Assembly (NCBI RefSeq): GCF_963576545.1
Contig: NC_083638.1
Coordinates: 26,608,090 to 26,672,089 of the forward strand
Length of the DNA: 64,000 nt
From: Limanda limanda
Lineage: Eukaryota > Chordata > Actinopteri > Pleuronectiformes > Pleuronectidae
Direction: 5' to 3'
This document shows, in pieces, positions 51,950 to 61,679 of this stretch (the stretch's first letter is position 1; every line of letters begins with the position of its first letter). The notes under the pieces are model-generated. The model saw only the letters and a list, made by a program, of their open reading frames with translations, did no database searches and had not been told where the DNA came from. Position numbers and translations under genes: made by a program.

Positions 51950-54195
51950 TTGAGCAATAGTACAATGACACAGAGGAAAATCAACATTTGGCAGTTTCCA
52001 CCAAGACACACCAACTGTCATCGTTCTGAGGGGATTACATTCTTCTTCTGCTGTGCGACAGAAGCACTGAGGGGTGTAAATCTCAGGTCAGGATGACAAT
52101 GTGTAATGCACCTTGACTAATTGTCTGTAGCATTTCCAATGGCAGGAGCTGAATGGATGTGAAAACAGAGAAACCATAGGAGCTGTTGTGGAGGGCGGAA
52201 GGGTGTATTTACTGTAGCTTCTGGACTGCTGGGCATGCTGTCTCCATCCTTGGCAGAGCTGCAGATTCACAGTCGGGGATAAAAACACATCCCTCCCATT
52301 ATGTCACTGTGAAGCCTTTCTTTCCAAATCCTCCGATTTGTTCTGTCTTATTCATCTCCTTATTCCTCCCACTCTGCTCCTTTTCAATTCTCATCAGTCT
52401 TATTTCTTCTGTTTTCAGTCTTGCTTTTTATTTTCTCTAATTTTCACCTTCCCCCTAGTTTTCTATAAAAATTCAAACTTTAACAAACCTCATCCAACTT
52501 TTTCCAAAGCTCATGTAGAAATGTACAGAACAGTTTTGCACAGAAACCATTTCACAGTGTACACTTATATTTTTACAGTTTCCCCTAAACAGTGCGTAGA
52601 ATAAATACACCTGTCATTCCTCTTCTCAGTTCTGGCTTCTCTCCTATGGCAGAGGTGGGCAGGCTTCTGACATTTTTTTCTATGAAATGTTGACATAGTC
52701 TTCCCTTAAGACACAAAACAACATAAAAATAGATATAATATGTGTATTGCAGAGAAAATAACTTCAGCAGTGTGCATCCTTAATGTGAATTACTGAGATG
52801 AGACACAGTGACTAAATGAATGAGAAAAAGTGCAAATGAAACTCTCTAAGTTGGTACATTTATAACTATTTTCCAATTGCAAAGGACTGATTGATTGTGA
52901 AGAGTTTTTCCATAGCTTTGACTCACTCACAGGAAAGTAGATTTATTCTCTTTAAACGAATTATGATCTTCAGAATGAAACATCTAATCTGACCTTTGCT
53001 TTAATGGAAATGCTATCTTGACCAGATGGAAGTTTGTCTTGCTTCCTTATTGGAGCGAGTTGGTATAATTATTTCCCTGCTTTGACAGTCTTTGTGCCAA
53101 GCCACTCTAAGGTGGTAGCTTCGTATTTACAAAGGGCTTTGCATATACTGTAACTCTGCAACATGAGAGCAAATATATAACTTATTAACCAAAATGTCAA
53201 AACACACTTTTAATATTGAGTATCTGCTGAAACTGAGCAGATATACGGTTTTATTGTATTTTTGCTCATTTTCTTCTATACAGCAGCCTATGCAGCACAT
53301 CAAGTCACATTAATGGAAAGCAATATGTAATGCCTGAAGGGAATAACACATGCATGATGAATTTTACATTGTGGATCTGCAGTGACCCAACAATTTGCAG
53401 AGGATTGTTTGGTTTTCATCTCCAGAAGTTTGAAGGTGCTATGGTAGCTTGAAGGGGAGTGCGTCATTTTATTTCTTTGTTCCAGGGGCCTTCTATCTTA
53501 TCATCCTTGAACGCTCATTCTCCTGTATCCAACATATGGAAGGTAAATTAATAAAGTGACTAGAAAGTTAACGATACCAGATTTACCAATTTGTTTATTA
53601 TCAAACTTGTATCTTCACCTCTTAGTTTTTGGAGGTGGTTCTAAATGCCTTTAGAACGTAGTGCTGGAAGCTGGAGCTAAGATATACTTACCAAGCCTTC
53701 CCCTCCATCTCTCCCCAAAACATATTAGCTTGCTGTAGCTAAGTTATCTAGGTTGTCTAGCTATGAGTCACAACTCCGCTAGCAACAGTATCAACCAAGC
53801 TGATTGAACTGCTGGCACAGGCAGCCAGTGCTGAGACAAGTTGGGATGAAGCAACCGTTTCTAAGGAGTGTGGTGGTTCCGAGCAATTCGAACCACTGGC
53901 ACAAGCAACTGTGGTTTTGGAAGCCATCTTCCTCATACAACATTTCTGTCTGAGGACCAGGAGGGGCAGGAGAGGATGGTGGACGTCTCTGAATGGTAGA
54001 CGATGAGGTGGTTTAGAGGTTTCGTCTCAGCATAGATTTGAAAATTAACTTAACTTTCCAGATTCCCAGTCACGAGCCGTTGCTCGCAGTGGGGCGTAAT
54101 GAGCCATAAACACGCTATCAGAATATTACAGGATGTTTGCTCTGTTAACCAGCCTGGTAAACAGGGAAGCAGCATTTAGAGAAAATAAAGTCTCT
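51950..54195. other. Intergenic, no gene recognised
   Basis: No coding or repeat family was recognised. Confidence 0.5.
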
Positions 54196-54250
54196 CTGCA
54201 CTGAAGTCTCCCCAACTGAATAAAGTTCAGTTGGAGAGACCTCAGTGCAG
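54196..54250. other. 25-bp stem hairpin with 5-nt loop
   Basis: The left arm CTGCACTGAAGTCTCCCCAA(CTGAA) pairs with the right arm (TTCAG)TTGGAGAGACCTCAGTGCAG around the loop TAAAG. Twenty-three of 25 positions are Watson-Crick, and the two exceptions become G-U wobbles in a minus-strand RNA. It could be a pre-miRNA-like foldback, a cruciform, or the core of a small palindromic repeat. Confidence 0.6.
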
Positions 54251-57200
54251 TTTTCAGCAACGCAGCAGGGTTTGAGGCCGAGCCATCTGAGATCTATGAT
54301 AAACTGTTTTTTTAGTTTGCAGTTTATTTTTACATGCTGAGGGGCAGAGTTTCAGGCCTTTAATTTAAAAAATGCCAAAGATCAGTCAGATCAGTTTTCC
54401 ATCCTCCATGAATGCTCCATTCAATATAACAACACTCCAGCCCCTCTCATTAACACTACCCATAATTCTCAAGTCCAGTTTAAAACCACACTTGTCGAAT
54501 GAGAGCTGATGAAAACAATCTACTGCTGTAAAACACACTCCACAACTGTAATATAACAAAAAGAACATGTTGAAACACCATCATTTTGCTGAAATCACCA
54601 CATTTACGAATGCTGCTTGTCTTCACTACACTCTAACTTCATTTCCTGAACTACAGACTGTAACTTCAGGGCTCCCGCTTGGAAACTCAAACAATAATCA
54701 ACTTCATGTTCTATTGCATTGATCAGTACATGATGTAAAACCCTTCTAGCAAGATGTTATCAGTAAAATGACTTGTGAGGTGTTACTTGGAGAATAACAT
54801 GTGACACTGAGGTTGGAGAGACCTACCATGGAACATTTTCAACAGTGCAGGGATTGAAGACATGATCTTTTAGACACACATGTTGATCAGATGTCAAGAC
54901 GGCTATACCTCACTGTTTAGTTTTGTTATATCTTAACAACAAGTAGGGTGAGCAAAAAGACCATGATCTACTATGTGGTGCAGTATTCCTGCCAACCATG
55001 CCAAAAAGCCCCTTCACATACAAAACATACTTGTTTGAATGGTGTTTTCGGTCTAACCTTGGTTTTCAACAACGAAAAGGTTCTGAAAATATTAAAATTA
55101 TATTTACTAATTTTATCTTGCTCTGAATCCACAATATGTTTTTTCCAATTGTATGCGCTGTATGCCTGCCAGATCACAGTCATGCTGAACCACACAGTGT
55201 TTCCAACAGAATTATATTCAATCCATGCTTTTAATTCAACATAAACTGAGGTGGTCTGCTATAGTCTAATCCAGCAGTAGCAGTTATAGGCCAATCTTGA
55301 GTGTCATCACAGCTCAAACCATGCAACTAAGCTGACCTGCAAAGATGCTGCAACGTACAAACACCACACAACCGGACTTATTTGTGAGTTGATTACTGCT
55401 GAGTTTGATTCAAATTAGAAATGTTTGTCGTAGCTAGCCCCACGTGCATTAGCGAGACAAATAATTGTGTTAAGTCATGGTGTTACTGAGTTTTCTGGAC
55501 ATGTTAATGTTGAAGCCGATATGTGCCTGACGACCTACAACATTAATTAATTGTGCAACAATGAGCCCAAAGCTGTTTACAATAACCTCTCTCTTTGCAA
55601 GTTCTATAGAGCTACATCTTGGGCATTTTCTCATTCTGAGGAGACATCCGCGGAAGTTTTGTACGGGACAATGTTTTCATAACGATTGTTAGTTCAGTCA
55701 AGACTGACTTTACCAAACCTGCCAAAACAACTGTGAGCAGCATCATCACAACTATCTAACACCAGACGCCCCCTCTAAAGAGACAAAATAACAACAATCA
55801 TATTAGTTTTGATGTTATAATTATATATTCAATGCTTTATGATATTTTATTTTTAAAAGAAATAGAAACTACACCTGATGGGAGGTTCCCCCTGCCTGTG
55901 TGAAACAATGGTAATGTTCCGCTCCGGCTGGATGATGCAGACTTGCCTTTTCCTCTTTTCTTTGGGGTTCAAAAGATCTGAGAGAGTGTCGTCTTTTAAG
56001 TTGCTCAGTTTGGAGAGACAGCACAACCCTCCCTCCACTTAATTAGTCCTTTGCAACCTCATGCTCTGCTCATACAGCCCTTCATCTTCAACTACCCCCT
56101 TTGAAGGACGTACACTTATATTGGGTGTTCCCGATTGATTCTCAGAGACCAGCTGAGCTGGTAAAGCACTGAAGGGAGGTGCATGTCGCAGCAAACAGAC
56201 ACTTTAAATAAGAGAGGGATCGTGCACGGCTGACGATCAATGGAGGATGATAACTGATTGAGTCAGAAGAAGTAAGATGGAGGTTTGGTGTAGCTTGGTT
56301 TCTAACGGCGGTTGGCTCTCCCAGTGATTGCAGTCTGTTTGAAAGGGAAACTTCAGATATTGTGGGTGATTGGCCCATAGCCTGGGAGATTTTGAAACTC
56401 TGCAATGGCTCCTGGAAATTAAATGGAAGAGGAGACTGACAGATTCACTTATTCTCATTTGATTTAAGATGGAACTGTCTTGAGCTCAAAAAGGTCTTTA
56501 ATGACCTTTTCAAACTTCATTAATGAAAATATTTCAAGACAGATAGAACTTCAGGAGGGGATCAGGTGACTTGACATCATCTTAAGAACCAGTCACATTT
56601 TGATAGAACTCTTGACGCCACTTGAAAAGACCTTCATCTCAGATAAGATCATAGGGACTTGGACTGGGTGTTCATACTGCCAGCCAAAAAATCTCTCTAT
56701 TTAAATATATATAAAAACTTGTCTTTCACACTTAATTATACTTCCCACTATTTCTAAAGTTGAATCAACAAAAGCAATTTCTGGTCACAATGGGTAAGGC
56801 ACTTGGGGATTTGATAGCATATACAAACTGGGATAATTTTTCACAGCTCAATAGCCTACAGTACAAAAGTAGAATTTTGTAATCTGATTACTATGCATAG
56901 AGGCAGATAGCATTCGTGAAAAATAATCTGTAATCATTGCAAATATGGCACGTCATTCAAATATAAAAATGAAAAAGAGTTGTGTTACACAAGCTCTATC
57001 AGAATATCAAAGCAAGGTGCTTTGCTTGTTCTCTCTCAGATAAACAACACAGAACAACATCAATTTAGTTTGATTCAAAACTACCTTCATAATTATATTT
57101 GAAAATTAAATCGTTTTCATTCAGGTTTTCAGTGTGAGAACATCATAGAGTCAAATCAAGACACAGCCAAACAAAACGTTATTTTTTCATTCAAAAAATG

Positions 57201-57795
57201 TTAATGTTAATTTGCTACTCGGTACTCAAGGTGCTTCTAACTATACTTCTACACTGGTGAATGAAGAGGATGGTTCAGACTGAACCGTAAACAGTTCAAG
57301 CTTTATAGGAGATTATGTAAACCAAAATTGATTGAAAATACCAAGTAAAAATACAGCATTCATATTCCAGCCGCTACATTAAATGCCTCTAATAATGAGA
57401 AATGTATGTCCGCTTATATAGACTGCAGGGTGCGACAGTTGCTGTGCCTATAAACACACAGGATGTACTCACTTTGAAGTTTTCATGTTTTACTGAGTTA
57501 CAACATTGAATCAAAGTAGATTTGATGTGTCTGTTGGACAAATATCGGCAGAAAAAAAGCCTTTAGTGTCAAAATGAAAACAGATCTCAAAGTGATGTAA
57601 ATCTATTCTATAGAAAATGCATGTTAGCGTTGGCGCCTGCCATCAGTTGCCATCTCCAAAAGTCAGTATTTAGATGCACCATTGGCAAACCAGTAAAGCA
57701 GCATGAATGGGTCTTTACTGCCTCAGCCAGAGAGGTAACGTGTTCAGCACTCTCCATTGGTTTGTCTGTTGACTGGTTTAAATACACAAAAACTG
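54251..57795. other. Intergenic, no gene recognised
   Basis: AT-rich. An 8-bp-arm palindrome at 56489-56510 holds two AGGTC half-sites, listed as a finding. No coding signal was recognised. Confidence 0.45.
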
Positions 57796-58085
57796 CAATA
57801 CATATTTCCATGATACTTGGATGGACATGGGCCAAGAAAGAAACCATGATACTTTGCTGCCGATCAGGACAAAGGGGCGGACCCAGGAACATGGGCATTT
57901 TCATCTGTTTCCCAGGGATTCATTCATGATTGTTGATGAAAAAAAAATCATATCATATATAGTGATTATCATTTTGTGCAATTTGATGCAGATCCAAGTA
58001 AAATTCTGTATTTAGTAGATTTGAATGTGGTTTCATAATAAGTCCCATTATGAGCCTTGACGGAGGGATGCTTATATGATTTCTA
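57796..58085 (+). repeat. Fish interspersed repeat family D, copy 4
   Basis: TTTCCATGATACTTGGATGG, ACATGGGCCAAGAAAGAAAC, GGGGCGGACCCAGGAACATG, TTTGTGCAATTTGATGCAGA, GATTTGAATGTGGTTTC and GAGCCTTGACGGAGGGATGC follow the family order through nearly its whole length. It ends about 200 bp before the putative ntrk3 promoter region. Confidence 0.75.
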
Positions 58086-58089
58086 ATCA

Positions 58090-58155
58090 ATGTTTTGGCA
58101 CTTTGTAACTGTGTTTTGAAAGGTGCTTTTCAATAAAGTTTCACATTAACTTTGC
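58090..58155 (+). repeat. Short repeat tail (CACTTTGTAAC...AATAAAGTTT)
   Basis: TTTTGGCACTTTGTAACTGT, GTTTTGAAAGGTGCTTTTCA, ATAAAGTTT is a common 3' end in fish retroelements and could supply a polyadenylation signal (AATAAA) just upstream of the ntrk3 promoter. Confidence 0.55.
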
Positions 58156-58337
58156 ACATGTAGACATTCTCCTTTCTGTCGAGCCATTCATTATCAATTT
58201 ATTCGTGACTGATTTAACTGCACCATCTTTCATCTATATTTGAATGTTTTATATATTGAGTTTATAATGCAGCACAGACCCAGTCACATGACGAGTGGGA
58301 TCAGAGTGGATAGCATGCAGTTTCTGCAGGTGTCAGT

Positions 58338-58475
58338 ATGACTGTAGCCGGTGGGAGGGACTTGATGCCCCAACTTCTCCTCCTGTGTCTCGCAGCTCTC
58401 CAGCCAGTCGTCCTGGTCCTGCTCGGGGAGAGAGACGTCGACAGCAGCAGCGCGTTACTCCGGGAAACACCATGA
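58338..58475 (+). other. uORF1 in putative ntrk3 leader
   Basis: An ATG with A at -3 opens a 45-codon frame that ends in TGA 349 bases before the ntrk3 start. The predicted peptide has a leucine-rich stretch (PQLLLLCLAALQPVVLVLL) that would resemble a signal or membrane segment. Its stop overlaps the start of the next uORF in an ATGA arrangement. I do not recognise the peptide. It is functional only if the mRNA starts upstream of 58338, which is not shown. It may equally be chance in a CpG-rich region. Confidence 0.35.
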
Positions 58476-58534
58476 ATCTGAGGCTGAAAAGACGACCGGA
58501 GCCTCGCCTTATTATTTCGCCCTGTTCGTCTTGA
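58472..58534 (+). other. uORF2 in putative ntrk3 leader
   Basis: A 20-codon frame begins at an ATG with A at -3 and overlaps the uORF1 stop by two bases (ATGA). It ends in TGA about 290 bases upstream of the ntrk3 ATG. Its peptide is basic (several Arg/Lys). No further ATG occurs between here and the ntrk3 start in any frame that I can see, so initiation after uORF2 could proceed directly to 58825. The transcript boundaries are unknown. Confidence 0.35.
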
Positions 58535-58710
58535 TTTTCCGTTCTCTCTTTTTTTTCTGTTGCATCTTTTTTTTCTTCTCTTTCTTTCGCCCCCCCACCC
58601 CCTCCCCTCCTTTTCACCCAATCTCTGACGCGCAAGGACACTACAGCATCCATCCACGGAAAGGCTCACATAGAGCATCCTCTGTACAGACGCACCACCA
58701 CCATCCTCCT

Positions 58711-58735
58711 CCTTCCTTCCTTCCTTCCTTCCTCC
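58711..58735. repeat. (CCTT)n tetranucleotide tract
   Basis: Five or more units of CCTT lie in the putative 5' leader within a longer pyrimidine-rich stretch. Length variation here would change leader structure without affecting coding. Confidence 0.85.
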
Positions 58736-58824
58736 CACTCTCCTCCTCTCCTCTCTCCTGTGCTGTTCGAACGCAGAGGACATCGGGACCTCGTCTTCTC
58801 CCACCCCCCGATTTACCCGGAGAC

Positions 58825-59066
58825 ATGGATCTATGGTTTCACTCGATCCGGATTTGCTGGTGGAGGGTTTTGTTCCTGATGAGTGTTTTCCAGGACTATC
58901 TGAGCTCCATGCTGGACTGCCCGCCGACCTGCAGCTGCTCTCAAACAGAGATCTATTGCAATAAGTCCGACAGCGGCAGGTTTTTCCCTTTACTCGCCCT
59001 GCAGGACACTGGGAACAATGGGACCAGTGTTGACATAGCAGAGTTATTCAAAAACATCTCCTCTAT
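58825..59066 (+). CDS. ntrk3: ntrk3 (TrkC) first coding exon, partial CDS
   Basis: This is the N-terminal exon of the neurotrophin-3 receptor tyrosine kinase, a single-pass plasma-membrane receptor of neurons. Eighty codons plus two bases are present (phase 2), ending at a consensus donor, AT|GTAAGT. Residues 1 to about 30 form a signal peptide: a basic/aromatic start, then a hydrophobic core around WWRVLFLMSVF. Next comes the LRR N-terminal cap cysteine cluster (C32, C36, C38, C45; pattern CPPTCSCSQTEIYC), then the Trk-C-like stretch FFPLL..QDTGNNGTS. N-glycosylation sequons are at N46, N65 and N77. The length (80) and exon phase agree with mammalian TrkC, whose first coding exon encodes about 83 residues. 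The start is the only ATG in this frame back to the upstream stop and has a good context (G at -3, G at +4). LRRs, Ig domains, TM helix and kinase must lie beyond the window. The paralogue (ntrk3a or ntrk3b) cannot be told from one exon. TrkA and TrkB are less likely because the residues after the cysteine cluster are TrkC-like. Confidence 0.93.
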
Positions 59067-59072
59067 GTAAGT
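59065..59072 (+). other. Splice donor of ntrk3 coding exon 1
   Basis: The exon/intron junction reads AT|GTAAGTAG, a near-perfect U1-complementary donor with the intron beginning at 59067. Reading through the donor gives an immediate in-frame TAA (59068-59070), so an intron-retained transcript would stop right after residue 81. Confidence 0.9.
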
Positions 59073-59403
59073 AGATTGCGGATCCTGCCGTGCGTTTTGA
59101 ATCATTAATTGATCACATATGAGGCGTCTATGCGCTCTGGGTGGCTGTTGCTGGTTTTTTTTTCTGCACTGATCTGACTTGTTGGCTTCTTATCTTTTAT
59201 CCTGAGACTTTTCTTTGCCTCCATCAGTGTGTTCGGTGGCGTTTGGTGACGAATCCACGTTGAATAGGGCTGATCGTGTGTGTGAGGGTCAATGCGCTCA
59301 TGCTGCCTCCTCTGCACAATAAGAAAAAAGATCCTTTGCAACCTTGTTGGACGTGGCAACTTGATCTTGAGCCTGGCTGGTGGTGAATGTCGGGGTTTTT
59401 CTT

Positions 59404-59450
59404 CATCCTTATGTGTGCGTGTGTGTGCGCGTGTGTGTGAGTGTGTGTGC
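59404..59450. repeat. Short interrupted (GT)n tract
   Basis: TGTGCGTGTGTGTGCGCGTG followed by GT dinucleotides, in early intron 1. Confidence 0.8.
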
Positions 59451-59710
59451 CTCCATAAAGTTGCTCCTCCGCAGCGGCACCGCAGGCCTGAAGCTAAATG
59501 ACAGAAGGACGTTGCGGAGAAACCTCAGATCACCCATTCACTTCCATTTGCCTCCGCGCGCCCGGCAACTGCTCCGACAGATTGTGCCAAACGAAACAGA
59601 AATAAATGGCGCAGTCAGGTCAACCAGAGCCTTCTCAGAGCCCGCATCCTCCGGGACCGAGGCGACCCGACCAACTTTAATATGCCAAGATGATGCGGGT
59701 GCGTGGTGGT

Positions 59711-59729
59711 GGGGGGGGGGGGGGGGGGG
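59711..59729 (+). repeat. Poly-G run of 19 bases
   Basis: Nineteen consecutive G residues are followed by GGA/GGAGG units, a strong G-quadruplex-forming candidate on the sense strand, 645 bases into ntrk3 intron 1. The length may be affected by sequencing slippage. Confidence 0.9.
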
Positions 59730-59957
59730 AGGAGGAGAGGAGGGGGCGCTGGAAACGTCACTTGTGGCGCTTCATCCTTTATTATTTAATTTTTGTTTGT
59801 CCTATACACAGACGAACACGTATAGCCCGGGTGTTCTGGGCATTCATGAAGTGTTTCCTTTAAAACAGAGGAGCTGTGATGACGGCACCCCCCCTCACCA
59901 CCCACATACACCCACCGCCAGACGTACATTTTCATTCTGCATCCTCTCAACCCTCAC

Positions 59958-59959
<2 letters not shown>

Positions 59960-60008
<49 letters not shown>

Positions 60009-60054
60009 CTCTCCTTCTCTCTTCCTCTCTCTCTCCCTCTCTTCCTCTCTCTTC
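59960..60054 (+). repeat. (CT)n tract
   Basis: A clean CT run (59960-59996) continues as an interrupted CT/CCTCT-rich pyrimidine stretch. It is complementary to the GA tract at 60127-60172. Confidence 0.95.
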
Positions 60055-60122
60055 CTGGCATCGATCCCTCCTGTCAACATCAAAGCTTTCTTTCTTGAAA
60101 AGTCAGTGGAGGGGAAAAAAAA

Positions 60123-60126
<4 letters not shown>

Positions 60127-60172
<46 letters not shown>
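60127..60172 (+). repeat. (GA)n tract
   Basis: A 46-base uninterrupted GA run follows AAAAAAAAAGAA. Confidence 0.95.
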
Positions 60173-60177
<5 letters not shown>

Positions 60178-60739
60178 CTTGGGCCTTAAAATAAGACCTC
60201 TGGTGTCGATGGGGGTGATTTACATAGAAAGTCAACATCTCCCTTTAACAAAGTGCTGGAATTCCCTGCACGGCCTCGCCACAAAGGACCCCCACCCCCG
60301 TCCCCCCCTCCATCGGTCCTGGTATCCCGTTTACCCTCCATCCATCCGTCTGAGGGAGACAACAACTTCTGTGGTGACACGGTCCATCGCCTCTCTGCCA
60401 CTAGAGGGAAGCCTGGTACCCCTTTACACACCGGCAGCTCGTGGCCTTTACAGCACTGGAGCCGTTTACGTGACTGTTTTATCAGACAGGCTTCTTTGTC
60501 AAAAAAAGAAGAAAAAAGGGGCTCATAATAAGGCCCGGCAACATTTGGAGCAATGGATGGTAAAAGAGATGAAGGGTCTGAGGGCACAGCACACAATGAG
60601 TGATTATTGTGGCCCCAGAGTGACCCCCCCACCCCCACCCCTCCCAGATAAGGATTTTTCTCCTTGTGAAACCTGCTCCATTCACCATCCAGCCATTTCC
60701 CTCTGCTCCCGCTCACTGGGTTCAACCGTAGGATAATCT

Positions 60740-61430
60740 AGCTCGTGCATTTTTCACTTAAAAATGCCAGAATTCGTTTGGTTACGAGTACAAAGTCACC
60801 CGTGAATTGCCTCCGTGCCTTTGAGAAACCCCCCAATGCAATTGACCCAGTACTAATTGTCTATTTTATGGTCCCTGGCCAGCAGGCTGGTTGTTTTCTT
60901 GCTGCTCAGCCCCGACAGCAACCTCCACCCAGCAGTACCACGGCTCAATGCTTATCAGAGAGCTCACCGCCCTGTGTCTCATCAGCCTGCATGGCTGATA
61001 TGTATTCAAACAGCACAGGCGTGAGCTGGTGTGAAATCAGATAGAGGACTAAACATGGACACATCAGTATATAGTAATTTAGCATTAACATGTACATAAT
61101 TAATCAATTGTCTTAGAACAAGAGCAAACAAACACATTTGATATCTATAAATATATATCGTGCCCACTGAAACATATAAATAAACATGTCTCATAAACAA
61201 CAGAGGTTAATTGCTTGACATTCATTTAATATCTGGCCGGCACACGCGCTCATCAAAAATAAAACAGTGCAGTCGGTGCGTGAGCCCACAAACAGCACAC
61301 ATTGTCGTTGCTGCTCCATCTCTTTGTGAGGTGTGAGGAGCATGCAATTTGCTAACAAGAAGTCTATTTCATTCATCACGAGGGAAACAGAGAGAGATGG
61401 GGCCAATTTCTGAGATAGAAAGTAGAGCGA
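60740..61430. promoter_or_regulatory. Candidate conserved non-coding block in ntrk3 intron 1
   Basis: Non-repetitive sequence with TAATTA-type and octamer-like cores (CCCAATGCAATTGACCC, AGTACTAATTGTC, ATAATTAATCAATTG, GAGGTTAATTGC) and no coding frame. It looks like a typical intronic enhancer but has no direct support. Confidence 0.28.
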
Positions 61431-61629
61431 GGGCTCCTAGCAGGAACTGAGGGAGGATTGGCCAGCCAAAGAAAACTGCCAAGTTCAGATAATAGTTTTC
61501 CATTTCTCTCACATTAGAGATTCATCACAAGAGGCATCAGTGTTTGAAGTGGATACGATAAGGCCTTGCTGTGATACTTGAAAAAAAAAAACTGTTTTGT
61601 GAGAGCAGCTGAGGCATTTGACAGGTTTG

Positions 61630-61637
61630 CGTGTGTG

Positions 61638-61669
<32 letters not shown>

Positions 61670-61679
61670 AGAGAGAGAG
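61630..61679. repeat. (GT)n-(GA)n microsatellite
   Basis: A GT tract with one TTT interruption, passing into GAGAGAGAG at the right end. Confidence 0.95.

Larger units (their letters stand above)
58290..58824 (+). promoter_or_regulatory. ntrk3: Putative ntrk3 promoter-proximal region and 5' leader
   Basis: The 535 bases before the ntrk3 ATG differ from the AT-rich surroundings. CpG dinucleotides cluster at about 58410-58540, including a CRE-like GACGTC at 58434-58439. A T/C-rich block follows (58540-58620) and then a (CCTT)n stretch (58711-58735). A TATA-like TTTATATATT lies at 58248-58257. The transcription start cannot be placed from sequence, and an upstream non-coding exon is possible. 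If transcribed unspliced, this leader would carry the two uORFs listed separately. Confidence 0.5.

Noticed and set aside
58301..58804. 167-codon minus-strand frame opposite the ntrk3 leader
   Set aside because: Arg/Lys/Glu-rich translation of the pyrimidine-rich leader read antisense; no domain.
58531..58824. Extension of the ntrk3 frame upstream of 58825
   Set aside because: The frame is open but contains no ATG before 58825, and translation of the T/C-rich leader gives Phe/Pro/Ser low complexity unlike any Trk. The signal peptide starts at 58825.
59380..60736. Two overlapping long open frames (269 and 286 codons) after ntrk3 exon 1
   Set aside because: They run through poly-G, (CT)n and (GA)n tracts, which suppress stops; their composition is Ser/Leu and Arg/Glu dipeptide repeat. 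Intron 1, not exons.
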